Assembly (NCBI GenBank): GCA_963969345.1 | Contig: OZ017770.1 | Location: forward strand, 11,154,180-11,218,179 | Length of the DNA stretch: 64,000 nucleotides | Reading direction: 5' to 3' | From: Turbatrix aceti | Lineage: Eukaryota > Nematoda > Chromadorea > Rhabditida > Panagrolaimidae | Shown here: piece after piece, positions 54,131 through 64,000 of the stretch | How positions within the stretch are numbered: position 1 is the stretch's first letter | Layout: each line of letters starts with the position of its first letter | Notes under the pieces: model-generated | The model's input: only the letters and a program-made list of their open reading frames with translations | What the model was told of the DNA's origin: nothing | Databases searched by the model: none | Translations under genes and position numbers: made by a program

Positions 54131-55025
54131 AGCGATGATTTTCGTGTAATTGTTTCTTAATTTATTTAAAATTAATTTATTATACCAGGCATTTGTTGTG
54201 ACCTCAAATTTTGCATAAAAATTGCACAAGAGAACTGAGTACCTGATAGAATTATTTACGGCAAATAGGCAAAAAAAAATTGGTTGTCTGCGACTATTCA
54301 GGATTTTTTGTCACCTTATGTGTTGACAACATGAGTCAACACAAGCTAAAACAAACCCTGTGATTATGGGGCCGAGATATGTCGTAATAAAAAAAGCACG
54401 CCGGAACGCTATTAATTTTAGTTGCTTTTGCCGGAAATTGTGCAGCGTTGTAACTGTTGAACGCATTATGTATTGAACTTGCAAATGGAATAAGTTTATG
54501 CTGGAAGTATTGAGATCTATGAATAGCCAATAAAAAATAATCTTTCAAAAAGCGCTGACGTAACATGTATCGTATCAAAGCTCACTCCAAAAGTAATCAC
54601 GTGCTATTTTTTTACAAATGTTTTTGCCCAACTACCACGTAAAAAATCAAGCTTTATTCTGACGTCTATTACTTAATTGGGAATTGAATATTTATGTACA
54701 CCCTTACTAATATGTTTTTTTGCTTATTGTTTTTTTTGTTTTCTACTCTGAAAAAGCACGATGACAAGTTGAAACAAAACACATAAAGATCGTAAAAAAG
54801 AACCTTGGCACTTGATAAGTTGTTTTATTTAGAATTAATCGCGGTGGTGTTTATTTTGTGGTCAGTAATCTGAGTCTGTTAGTTGTTTAATACAAAATTA
54901 AAATTTTTTGTATTGTTTTGCCATTTGTGGAAAAAACAACAATAAATTCGTAAATAACTGTATTGAATGTCGTTTTAACCTTCATTTTTTCACAAATCCG
55001 ATTCATTTAAACTCGAAAAACAAGA
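54131..55025. other. Intergenic, srg A to srg B
   Basis: About 0.9 kb of AT-rich DNA with no recognisable element. It should contain the 3' end of copy A and the promoter of copy B. Confidence 0.5.
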
Positions 55026-56118
55026 ATGATTGATGTGGTTTTTGAATATCAAAAAATGAAACCTTCAAATGGGGTAGAAGCTTTCTTCATTGCGTTACGG
55101 GTGCTGGGTCCTTTCCTGTACGTTATACCAACATTAATTACACAGTTGATTCTTATTGTTACACTGTTGCGGCCAAAGTTTAATGATAATTTTCGTTTTG
55201 GATTTTACAGACTTGTTTGCATGGGATTGATAAACGTAAGTTTTGTATCCCTCAAAAAATACATTCGCATAATAATTTTTTTAGGATTTCATATGCTTCG
55301 TCGTCGATTCGCTTGGTAATCGCATCGGTATGGCCTATGCCGCGCGTTCGTATCACGAATTTTTGCATAGTAACGAAGTTTATGCAACCACGCTATTTGC
55401 GCTTACTCACTATACATACATCAACCAAGCCTTTAACGCATTTCTTATATCTGTTAACCGTCTGTCAGCAATCCTGTTTCCAATGCACCAAATTACGGTT
55501 TGGGAAAAATACACTGATTTGTGTTGCGTTATTTTTTGGCTTTATCCTCTGCTCTACATCTGGACCGTACCATACTGCTCAATTGTTTTGGCTATCGTAC
55601 CGTACTGGGGATACCACATTGCAAGCATAGATTGCGTTTCTTGGTTTTTGAAAATTGAGAAAGCAACTTTGTCAAACCAATTGTTTTTCACTGTACTCAA
55701 CATGACACTCAACGTTGTTACAATCGGAGTTTTAATTCATCAGAGAAAAAAACATTTGAACGCTAGTGATCGAAAAAAGAGAACCGCTGAACTAAAATTG
55801 TGTTTGTACACTGTTGTTTTGGTGTCTTCGGAAGCTCTTTACTCACTCGCAACGCTTTATATCAATCTTTCTTTCAATGAGTCTGAAGATTCCAAAACGG
55901 ACAGTACAGCTAAGTTTGCCAACTTGCTAATGAACATACAGTATATTATTGACGCAACAACGCTCTGCACAACGTGGTTTCTAATTGCCATGTCAAGCAT
56001 CATCAAAAAGCGGCTCAATTACTGGGCACGAACCACAACAATACAGATGTATGGTTCAAAATCTGGAAAGCTGTCCGGCGCAACGAATGCTGTACATCTG
56101 TTTCAAAAAAAATCCTAA
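55026..56118 (+). CDS. Serpentine chemoreceptor, Srg-like (copy B)
   Basis: Exons 55026-55235 and 55285-56118 give 347 residues, exactly the length and exon split of copy A, with a canonical GTAAGT donor. It shares the exon-1 ending RFGFYRLVCMGLIN, NRLSAILFP after helix 3 and YWGYHIASIDC in the extracellular loop. It is closest to copy A by eye. Intact frame, seven membrane segments, basic C-terminal tail starting KKRLNYW. A chemosensory receptor role is inferred from the family. Confidence 0.9.
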
Positions 56119-57100
56119 ATTTTTTGTTTTTGTAACTTTAATTTTTTTTGTGCTATGTTTACAACAACGTCAGAAAATTAATTATGCCAGTTAATAAACT
56201 TTTATTTGAAAAGCACCACGCGATTCTTAAAATGATTTTTAGTTTTGTATCTTGAAAAAAAATTTCTTGGAGGCACAGAGTGGCACAACTGTGTGGTAGA
56301 ATACATTTTCGTGAAATGTCAAGACCTGCGCAAGCAAACATCAGGAACAGAAGTTTCGCAAACACGATTTTTTTCATGATGTTTACAATGCTTTGGCATT
56401 AACCTCAAAAATTAAAAAAATGTGTAATTCAACTTGTGTCAAACATGTAAAAGAAGATTTTTTTACTGAAAAAAATAAATAATTGGCTGTTATTCATATC
56501 AGTGAGACCATTTACATGAAGCGCGCCAAAATGTCAATCAACAAGAAAAAAATTCTTGCTATAATGGTAACAAAAAAAAGTAAAATGTCAGATAAATTTA
56601 AAAAAAAAGTAAAATGTCAATTGATTTGATATTGCTGAAAAAATTCAAGCAAAAGGTTCAAAAACGATACGAAAAATTATATTAGAAACTAGGTTTTTTT
56701 GAGGTACATTCGTATATAAAGTTGTTGTGTTTTTTTTTAAATTCAACAGATTTCGAGATAAAAATTAACAAAAAAATGCAAACAAAATGCGGATTGCCGT
56801 AGCAAAACGAATCCTAAAAACGAGAAAAATCTGTTAGACAAAGCACATCTAATATACTTTGTGAAAAAAATTTATCTGAAGTTTTGGCAAATAGTAGAGA
56901 AAGATTCTTTTGTAAAAATCTTTCGGGAAACTTCTTTTCCAAAGATAATTCTAATTTGTTCAAAATGTTAATAGCACAAAAATTTGCACTATGACCGAAT
57001 TTTTGCCAGTAAATTTTTTTTTCAAACGAACGCAAACCTTTGCTGACTTTTGACACCATTAATTTTTGACCAACAATAAATATTTAGGGTTTCAAAACTA
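56119..57100. other. Intergenic, downstream of srg B
   Basis: AT-rich DNA with A/T homopolymers, no coding frame with homology and no repeat recognised. Confidence 0.5.
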
Positions 57101-57205
57101 TTTATTTATATTTTTTTTTCACCATTACTCAGTGGTTAGTTATCATTAGACCAGGTGTTAGGAGGCACAAAAATAACGTCAAAGTAGGCCTAAATGTCTC
57201 GATTC
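57101..57205 (-). mobile_element. (AAAT)n-tailed retroposon copy
   Basis: Minus-strand copy of the family seen at 33341-33452, with several substitutions (TAGGCC for TACGCC, AACGTCA for GACGTCC in the plus-strand reading) and a degenerate tail. Similarity to the 61.9-kb copy continues for about 30 bases beyond CGAATCGAGAC (GAAGAAGAAATC then ACCA), so copies differ in where their 5' ends stop. Confidence 0.75.
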
Positions 57206-58110
57206 GAATTGGTAGAGATTTCTTCTTCTCATCGTCGCTGCGGTCTGGTTTTCGATTTGTTGAACACCGAGTTGAGCGAGTCGGCTCCGGGTATGGAAGG
57301 GTGTTTCAAAACTATTGTTGTTTCCAATGCATCAAACCTTGATTTGGGTTGTGCAACTGTTAATGTCAAGCTGTTTTACTGAAATTATTGCAGACTGGAT
57401 ATCGCGACCTTTTCTTTTTTAAATTTGTCTATCATTTTTGGTGGTTTTTAAACTGTTGGAGCTAAATGGTTAAGCGACTTATAGTCATGGTTTCTAAACG
57501 TTTCAAATACTCAAAATGCGAATTTTTGTTTAACCCAAGTTGCAAGTTACTTATGGGGGCAGGAAACCGGAAGTGTTGAAAAATATGTTTGGTAGTCAGT
57601 ACAGTTTTGCATCATGTTTTTAAATGCAATGTCATGCTTGATGAGCGTACCAATAAAATAAATTGTTTTTGTTTTCATTTGAGGTACAAAGTTCGACTCT
57701 TGCGGAAGCTTTATTTTGTATTTTATCGTACCTTGCGCGCTTTTTGTAGCTATTAAAAACAAAAAAGCATTTGCCTGAATGAAATGTAGTTGAGCCTGAC
57801 ACAGAAATATCCAGAAATGCAACTGTCAACGTCAATGCTTTGTTGTAAGGGCTCTTTTTGTAGTTTGCAATGAAAAAATATGCTAACAAAAGGTGTGATA
57901 CAACTTTTGAAGGAAACGAAAGCCGAATTGAAGGCGACGGACACACAGTTTTAGTGTTTAAAAGCTATCTGACCCCTCCTCCCGACCTCATTTTTGACGT
58001 CGCTGTTTCAATGCGCATTTTGTTTCAAAATTTTTAAAAATTGAAACCATATTTTGTAATATTAACTTTTAGCGTGTTATGCATGTTAAAATTTGTTCTT
58101 GAATACATTG
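57206..58110. other. Intergenic, no gene recognised
   Basis: A 62-codon plus-strand frame (57194-57382) overlaps the retroposon edge and has no recognisable domain. The rest is AT-rich. Confidence 0.4.
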
Positions 58111-58338
58111 TGTCGCGAACGCGAAGCATCATGCCGATTACCGCAAGCATTTGCATATTACATCTCTTTTTTTTTTCCTTGTCTCCGGTCGGCCGGTTTG
58201 TCTCTTTGTATATTGTACGTGAATATACCCAAACTCTAATCCCGACTCTTGATATCCAGGGGGCAGCTGCCCCCACATTTGGTGCATCGGCCGGGAATCG
58301 ACGTGGCAGGCGAGCATTCTACCACTAAACACGATTTG
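58111..58338 (+). mobile_element. LTR joined to primer-binding site and antisense tRNA-Gly copy
   Basis: 58111-58277 (167 bp) begins TGTCGCGAA and ends CCACA, the same ends as the TRIM LTR read on its coding strand. Two T bases follow, then a 22-base match to the complement of the tRNA-Gly(GCC) 3' end including CCA (58280-58301), then the complement of the anticodon arm (GTGGCAGG) and D arm, fading near 58338 at what would be the tRNA 5' end. About 14 bases of the variable loop and T-stem are missing. The tRNA is therefore not functional. The order LTR, spacer, PBS, tRNA equals a plus-strand strong-stop DNA extended through the primer tRNA. No second LTR is seen nearby. Confidence 0.65.
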
Positions 58339-58439
58339 CCGCTACTTTATCCAAATTTCAAAATATTACTGTATTAATCAAAGCATTTGGATCTCTTTTT
58401 CCCGTTAATTTGCTCTGTCTTCTTGTCCTTTCTTCTTGT

Positions 58440-58620
58440 GATACAAATAAAACTACATCTGTAGCTTTACTTTACTTTACTTTACTTTATCACTCTTACT
58501 CGTGCATAATTACTCATTACAAAATTAAAGAGACAGTGATGAGTATCGAGATTGCACGAAGAGGGCGCCGTCAATCGTAGCTACCTGCATCACGTCGTAG
58601 TCCTTAGCAGGAGCGTTCTG
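58440..58620 (-). mobile_element. LINE 3' end, 5'-truncated, with (AAAGT)n-type tail
   Basis: The minus strand reads FQNAPAKDYD and on to a stop, then a 3' UTR with ACGAGTAAGAGT and a tail of about five AAAGT/TAAAG units (58467-58488). The APAKD(Y/F)D motif and the UTR motif are shared with the longer LINE fragment at 60678-61026, so both come from one non-LTR family. I could not find target duplications. Confidence 0.6.
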
Positions 58621-58753
58621 GAAACAAAAATTCACTTCATTAACAACTTTGTTGAACAAAAAACAAAAAACGCGCTTTGATTTCATTTGCTAACGAGAAG
58701 TAACCAAAACATCAAGCAATTATTTTTGTTGGCGCTCGAGGAGGTTAACGGCA

Positions 58754-58843
58754 CTTGGGAAAAGAGATACCAAAGGTGTTCTGCTTACTAAAACCATTCT
58801 AATCACTTTTAACTCTGGTGGTGTAGACAATGGGAAAATTTTT
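58754..58843 (+). promoter_or_regulatory. Upstream block of srg C, conserved with srg D
   Basis: Starts CTTGGGAAAAGAGATA, runs through GTGTTCTGCTTA and ACCATT, and ends GTAGACAATGGGAAAATTT about 40 bases before the ATG. The same order of words with a few gaps precedes srg D at 62885-62973. Either a shared cis-regulatory module or a remnant of the duplication. Confidence 0.5.
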
Positions 58844-58883
58844 TGTAATTTTCTAAAACGAAATTTGTTTAGGTATAAACAAC

Positions 58884-59912
58884 ATGATGCAATTCAATGT
58901 TTCGTTCCAAGGCATGATGCCTTCCAGCTCGGTACAAGCCGTCATATTCGCTTTTGAAGTACTCGGACAGTACGTGTACCTTGTTCCCACTATCATCGTT
59001 CAGTGTGCACTTCTTTTCCTCCTTTTGAACCCCAAATGGAAAAACACATTTCGCTTTGGTTTTTACCGACTCGTATGCATGGGTCTGATCAATGTAAGTT
59101 GCTTTTTGTGTTATTAAAATGCATAAATTTATTCACAGGACCTTGTTCGTATCGTGTCGGAAGGGCTAGGCAATCGCATCGGCATGACATACGTCGCACG
59201 TCCGTATCACGAATTTCTTCGAGAAAGCAATTTTTTTGCTGTTTTTTTCTTTACCCTCACACACTACACACACATCAATCATGCTTTCAACACGTTCCTC
59301 ATTTCTTGCAATCGTATAACTGCTATAATTCTTCCTTTTCGTCATAACATATTTTGGGAAAAATACACAGATTATCTTTGCGTCTTTTTTTGGATTTTTC
59401 CTGTACTTTTTATTTGGACAGTACCTTACTGTTCCACAGTTTTTGCAACCGTACCGTATTGGGGATTCCACATGGTTAGTTTTGAGTGCGGCTGGTTTTT
59501 TAAAATTGAAAAACTCACGTTTGCAAGCCAAACGTTTTTTACAGTTCTAAATTTGTGCATCAACATTGGGATCATTGTAGTTTTGATTCGCGATCGCAAG
59601 AAGTTCAATTTTGATATAAGCAGCAAAAAAAAGCGTTCGATGGAAATCAAGCTTTGTGCGTATACGTTTGTTTCGGTAGTTTGCCAAGCAGCTTACGTCT
59701 GTGTAGAAGTTTACCTGAACCTATTCTTTGACGAATTTGACCCAAAAGTTGTCAATTCTTTCATATCCGTCCACTATTTTGTTTACCTACAGTACGTTAT
59801 CGATCTGTCAATTCTCTGTAATACATGGATTCTAATTGCCATGTCTAGCGTCATCCGAAAACATATTATTCCTTGTGGAAAAACCAGCACAGGGGGAGTT
59901 TATGGCGCTTAA
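58884..59912 (+). CDS. Serpentine chemoreceptor, Srg-like (copy C)
   Basis: Exons 58884-59093 and 59139-59912 give 327 residues, about 20 fewer than copies A and B because the C-terminal tail is short (ends GGVYGA). The start is the first of two adjacent Met codons; an acceptor-like TTTGTTTAG lies 11 bases upstream (ending 58872), so the transcript may be trans-spliced. It has the exon-1 ending RFGFYRLVCMGLIN, then CNRITAI after helix 3, WEKYTDY and VPYWGFHM. It diverges more than A and B, for instance NDLVRIVSEGLGN at the start of exon 2. Frame intact, canonical GTAAGT donor. Family role: sensory G-protein-coupled receptor. Confidence 0.88.
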
Positions 59913-60663
59913 TCAGTGCACCAGCAGGGTCTAAAACAGGCAACAGCGCCCTACCTGTTTTGACCCGGTTTAGGATTTGTTCAGTAATTACATTATTGCA
60001 AAATCGTTTATAATTTTGCAACGACGGTTTCCCTAATGTAAAAATCCATTTAAAAAAATAATGACAAACCTTTTATTTTTTAAGACTTGTTTTTTTTTGT
60101 TAGAAGAACCAAATTTTTTATGCCAATTTACTCAATTATGAAATAAGATAAAAAATAATCCGAAATAACATCTGTAAATCAAAATTTTTTTTGGGCAATT
60201 AATTTCAAAATTGTAAAAAATATGATCGGATTTACTTTGTAAATTTTTAAACGATGTCATTTTGCTCTGACATAGTACTAATTCAATCATGCAATTCCCC
60301 CCCTGGACTAATTTCGAAATGTTTTAACACTTTAAGATTTTTGTCGTATTGTTTCGAGTTTAAATTAACTAAAAATTAACAAAAATTAAAAAAATTTTGT
60401 TGAAGCAAAAATTTTGTTGAGCTTAGAGATGCTGCCAGAATTAATTTTATCCAGGCTTAAAAATGCCATTAACTACGCTGGCTGGTCCGCAAATCAGTCA
60501 CATCGGCTCATTCTAATCCCTGGTGTCCAATAGTATGTAATCAGGAAGGCAGTAAGGTGCAACAGATTTTTATATTTATTCTTTGTACTTTTCCCAAAAG
60601 CAAATGTGTTTTTTCTATGATTTCATGAACAAAACGAAACGTTTCTTTAAATTGTATGCTAAA
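59913..60663. other. Intergenic, srg C to LINE fragment
   Basis: AT-rich, no coding frame or repeat recognised apart from homopolymers. Confidence 0.5.
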
Positions 60664-60674
60664 TTTGTAATCTT

Positions 60675-60677
<3 letters not shown>

Positions 60678-60716
<39 letters not shown>

Positions 60717-61026
60717 TCTCTTACTCGTACACACGGGATAACAAAGTATCACTGGGATATCGTACGAAGAGGGGCACATCAAAGGAAAATCACTCGTCTA
60801 TAGTCAAAGTCTTTTGCCGGGGCCTTGTAATACTCGTTGGCGAGGGCGTCGGTCCAGCGCATACGAGGTCGTCCAGGCGGTCGCTTGGCTTTGTCGTAGT
60901 CGTCGGTAGGGCGCCAGTCTGACAGTCGAACTGCCCAGTTGTCGTCGTCGGTCGTCGCGAGCGATTTGGCGAACTTCAGCTTCCGGAGTCGAGCGCTTTC
61001 GAACCAGTCCTTGAGCTTGGTGCGCT
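60678..61026 (-). mobile_element. 5'-truncated LINE (non-LTR retrotransposon) with poly(A) tail and 14-bp target duplication
   Basis: Flanked by TTTGTAATCTTAAT at 60664-60677 and 61027-61040, with a 36-37-base poly(A) (T on the plus strand, to 60713). From 61026 the minus strand encodes the C-terminal ~80 residues of a reverse-transcriptase polyprotein ending with a stop at 60779. It includes KLKDWFESARLRK, WAVRLSDW and RPPGRPRMRWTDAL; the GRPxxRW motif is typical of many LINE C-termini. The frame is unbroken, so the insertion is young, but it has lost everything upstream. Confidence 0.88.
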
Positions 61027-61292
61027 TTTGTAATCTTAATGTAATGTTTTTTTATAGAAGTGAATAAATAAAGAGGAAAATACGGAAAACAAACAGTCAA
61101 AAAATATTTGATAAATTAAATATAATGTGACACTGTAGAATTGATAATTATTTATGTGCTGCTTCTGTCAGACCGGTGAATGAAGAAAGGTCAATGTGAA
61201 TTCATCGTTTTCAACTAAATTTGAGCGTAAATCTCATCAGAGTTTACAAAGACAAAAAATCTTAATTCATCATGAATATATCGCACTGTTCG

Positions 61293-61397
61293 AATCGAGA
61301 CATTTACGCCTACGTGGACATCATTTGTGCCTCCTAGCATATGGTCTAATGATAACTAACCACTGAGTAATGGTGAAATAAATAAATAAATATTGCA
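61293..61397 (+). mobile_element. (AAAT)n-tailed retroposon copy
   Basis: Plus-strand copy starting CGAATCGAGACATT and ending in AAAT repeats. The six-base GCACTG appears just outside both ends and may be a short target duplication. Confidence 0.75.
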
Positions 61398-61903
61398 CTG
61401 CAGTATACAATGGTACAAAAAAACCAACAAAATATGTCGCTGGGGGTGGCATTGGGTCGCTAGAAGAGGGGAAAAGAGGATGCAGTACAAAAAAAAATTC
61501 CCAAATCAAAAATTTTGTCAATATATTCTTTACTTCGGTTTTTTGGGTGGCAAAAAGCATTCTTTGATTCAACAAAATCAATTGAAGTATTTTGGCATCA
61601 AAACGCTTATGGTTGATTCTAAATACAGAATAAATTTACACAGAATAAAACTAATTAGGTTAGAAACTATATTTTTTTGCCAAGTTTTACAGGTACCTGT
61701 AAAACGTCTTTTTTTTATTTTTGTACCAGCTAGTTTTTAATCTAAATTTTAGATTTCAAAGGATTTTTAGAACCTTATTCTACAGTTCGCACACTTATAA
61801 AACAGAATAAAAACAAAATGCAAAATAATAAGCAACCTTAATAATGCTTTAATCATCCCCCACTTTCTTTTGAAAAAAATTTAGTCCTAATTATATTTAG
61901 TCC
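61398..61903. other. Intergenic between two retroposon copies
   Basis: AT-rich; one 115-codon plus-strand frame (61393-61740) without recognisable homology, beginning in the retroposon tail. I do not call it a gene. Confidence 0.45.
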
Positions 61904-62036
61904 ATGGGAAGAAGAAATCGCGACCAAAACGAATCGAGACATTTACACCTACGTGGACATCATTTGTGCCTCCTAATATCTGGTCTAATGATAACTAACC
62001 ACTGAGTAATGGTGAAATAAATAAATAAATAAATAA
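61904..62036 (+). mobile_element. (AAAT)n-tailed retroposon copy with clear target duplication
   Basis: Direct repeats TATATTTAGTCC flank a 133-bp insert (61892-61903 and 62037-62048, approximate). It begins 29 bases upstream of the CGAATCGAGAC start seen in other copies and ends in AAAT repeats. The longer 5' end shows that copies are variably 5'-truncated, as with LINE-driven insertion. Confidence 0.75.
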
Positions 62037-62048
62037 ATATATTTAGTC

Positions 62049-63007
62049 CTACTTTAATGATTAGGCAAATGCAAGAAAACTTTCCCGAACAATCGTCGTC
62101 AAAAATTACGAAGAAACTGCTTTAGTGTCGTTTTCAGCTGTTGAGTTGACCTAATAACTGCAAAAAAAGGCGCGCTATTCCCTGTACATATGTGTGTTTG
62201 ATGTTTTAGGCCAATCACCCGAACGGCCGCTTTTCGTTGTGCCGGTTTCTGACCTGAATGCTGCACCAACTAGCACAAAGTACGCTTTACAGACAAAAAA
62301 TGTGTATTTAAATTCATAATTTTAAATATATTAAAATAATAGCAACCGCTGTTTATACCAAAAATTGAATCACAAAAAGTAAAGGTAACACTTTACTTGT
62401 CTAGAAATCTCGAACTATTTTAGGAAATTTTTTTTTATTAATTTTCAGCTGGGATACACTGTTATAATATTTAGAAAACTGACCTGTCCGTAAACCGTCG
62501 TGTCTTTAAACTGTCTGGGGGTGAATTGTCTGGGGGAAAAGAAAAATTCGACAATACTCTAGAAAAACCTTTGCATTTGCCCCAAAATTTAGCAAAAAAA
62601 ATTTGAGCTAGACCGTCCGCGGAATGGCAGATTTATCGTTACAGCAATCGCGGTTCCAGCAGGCTGTCGCAAGTGTTTCATCTTCGGTGTGAGCAAAAAC
62701 TAACCATTAAAATCAATTGTTTGTTTAATAGAAAACACGTTTAAATGCACTTATGTTTTCTTTTTATTAACAATTTTTTATGTTTTGTATTAATTGTCAA
62801 CGTTTTAGTAATATATTAATAAATGTTCATTTATTAACAACTTTTTATGCTTTGCCGCAGTCCATTATTTTTTTTTGTTGAGGCCTTGGGGAAAACAGAT
62901 ATCCAACTGTGTTCCGCTTATTGCAGTTACCATTATTTAATTGCGCTTTAGGTGTCGACAACGAGGAAAATTTGTTTCAATTTTAAACTTGCTGATATAT
63001 CAACAAA
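62049..63007. other. Intergenic upstream of srg D
   Basis: Contains the block shared with srg C (62885-62973) and a short exon-like stretch at 62624-62686 (see findings). Otherwise AT-rich. Confidence 0.45.
62885..62973 (+). promoter_or_regulatory. Upstream block of srg D, conserved with srg C
   Basis: CTTGGGGAAAACAGATA, GTGTTCCGCTTA, ACCATT and GTCGACAACGAGGAAAATTT occur in the same order as upstream of srg C, ending about 35 bases before the ATG. Confidence 0.5.
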
Positions 63008-64000
63008 ATGATTGATTTTGTATTTGAATACCAAGGCATGAAGCCTTCAAATGTTGCTGAAGCAATATTTTTTACACTACGAGTACTTGGTCCGTTTGCT
63101 TACATCGTACCTACCATCGCCGTTCAGTGTGCACTTATTTTAATTCTTCTGCGCCCAAAATGGAAAAACAACTTTCGATTCGGCTTTTATCGACTCGTAT
63201 GTATGGGTTTAATAAATGTGAGTTGCTTTAAAAAAAGAATAAAGTTAAAATCAATTTTTAGGATCTCATATTGCTTGTGATTGACTCGCTAGGTAACCGC
63301 GTCGGCATGACCTACGTTGCCCACCCGTATCACGAGTTTCTACGACAAAAAGAATTTTTAGCTGTCTTCGTTTTTACACTAACGCACTACACATACATAA
63401 ATCAAGCCTTCAACGCATTCCTCATCTCTTGCAATCGTGTAACGGCAATACTTTTTCCTCTTCGACAAGGTTTAATTTGGGAAAAGTACACAGATATTCT
63501 TTGCGTGGTTTATTGGATCTATCCCTTGATCTACATCTGGACAGTTCCTTACTGCTCCATAGTTTTTGTCACGATACCGTACTGGGGGTTCCACATAGCA
63601 AGTATAGATTGCGTTTCTTGGATTTTAAAAATTGAAAAAGCCACTTTAGCGAATCAAATGTTTTTTACTATTTTAAACCTGTTTCTTAATACGGTGACAA
63701 TTGTAGTGCTAATTCGTGAGCGAAAAAAACATAATTTTGATATCAGTGGCAAGAAAAAACGAATTGCTGAAATCAAACTCTGTCTGTACACTTTTGTTTC
63801 TGTAGTGTCCCAAGCCTGTTATGCCATTGTGACACTGTACGTAAACATTTTCTATGACGAATCTGCAGATTCTAAAAACGGAAAAGGAACTGCAAAGATT
63901 GTCAATTTTCTCATGAATATGCAATACGTCATTGATGCGTCAACGCTTTGTACTACATGGTTTTTAGTTGCCATGTCAAGTCTCATCAAAAAGCATCTTA
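63008..64000 (+). CDS. Serpentine chemoreceptor, Srg-like (copy D), 3' end outside window
   Basis: Exon 1 is 63008-63217 (70 codons, GTGAGT donor) and exon 2 starts at 63262 and runs off the right edge after about 246 codons, at the basic stretch after helix 7 (LIKKHL). Only the C-terminal tail is missing. It shares RFGFYRLVCMGLIN, CNRVTAILFP, WEKYTDI and YWGFHIASIDC with its neighbours, with features of both copy B (SLGNR, SIDCVSW) and copy C (ISCNR, VLIRERKK). Frame intact. Same family role as the others. Confidence 0.9.

Noticed and set aside
58278..58338. Functional tRNA-Gly(GCC) gene on the minus strand
   Set aside because: Part of the variable loop and T-stem is missing, and an encoded CCA is present, which eukaryotic tRNA genes lack.
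1..64000. CRISPR arrays, operons with ribosome-binding sites, phage or bacterial genes
   Set aside because: The spliced genes and nematode families show eukaryotic nuclear DNA; direct repeats present are transposon ends or simple sequence.

Overview
The window is nematode nuclear DNA. The evidence is short introns (mostly 40-100 bp) ending in TTTTCAG or TTTAG, likely trans-splice acceptors just upstream of start codons, a tandem array of Srg-type chemoreceptor genes, and clear orthologues of C. elegans GON-1 and ATG-2. It is probably a rhabditid-like species. I cannot name the species from the sequence. All homology statements rest on recognising protein sequence by eye; no database was searched.

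Layout. 1-726 (minus) is the first coding exon of a BED zinc-finger gene, probably bed-3, running off the left edge. 727-16447 has no gene I can support. 16448-19311 (minus) is a seven-exon ZYG-11/ZER-1-like CUL2 substrate-receptor gene. 19944-21469 is a short LTR retroelement with identical LTRs and a nested hAT-like miniature transposon. 21470-30155 is AT-rich noncoding DNA upstream of gon-1. 30156-42246 (plus) is gon-1, 23 exons and about 2266 residues: an ADAMTS metalloprotease with 18 thrombospondin repeats and a GON domain. 44175-51497 (plus) is atg-2, ten exons and about 1932 residues. From 53038 to the right edge are four tandem plus-strand srg-like receptor genes. Each has one phase-0 intron after codon 70, and the last is cut by the window end. 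The spaces between them hold retroelement debris: an LTR fused to an antisense tRNA-Gly copy, LINE 3' ends, and a retroposon family with (AAAT)n tails.

The genes do not form one pathway. GON-1 is an extracellular matrix protease, ATG-2 a lipid-transfer protein of autophagy, the ZYG-11-like protein a ubiquitin-ligase adaptor, and the srg genes chemoreceptors. From memory, bed-3 (F25H8.6) and gon-1 (F25H8.3) lie on one cosmid in C. elegans, so the left half may be conserved microsynteny into which the zyg-11-like gene and transposons have moved. I found no single unknown system. The most unusual locus is the LTR-PBS-antisense-tRNA structure at 58111-58338, which has the architecture of a reverse-transcription intermediate.
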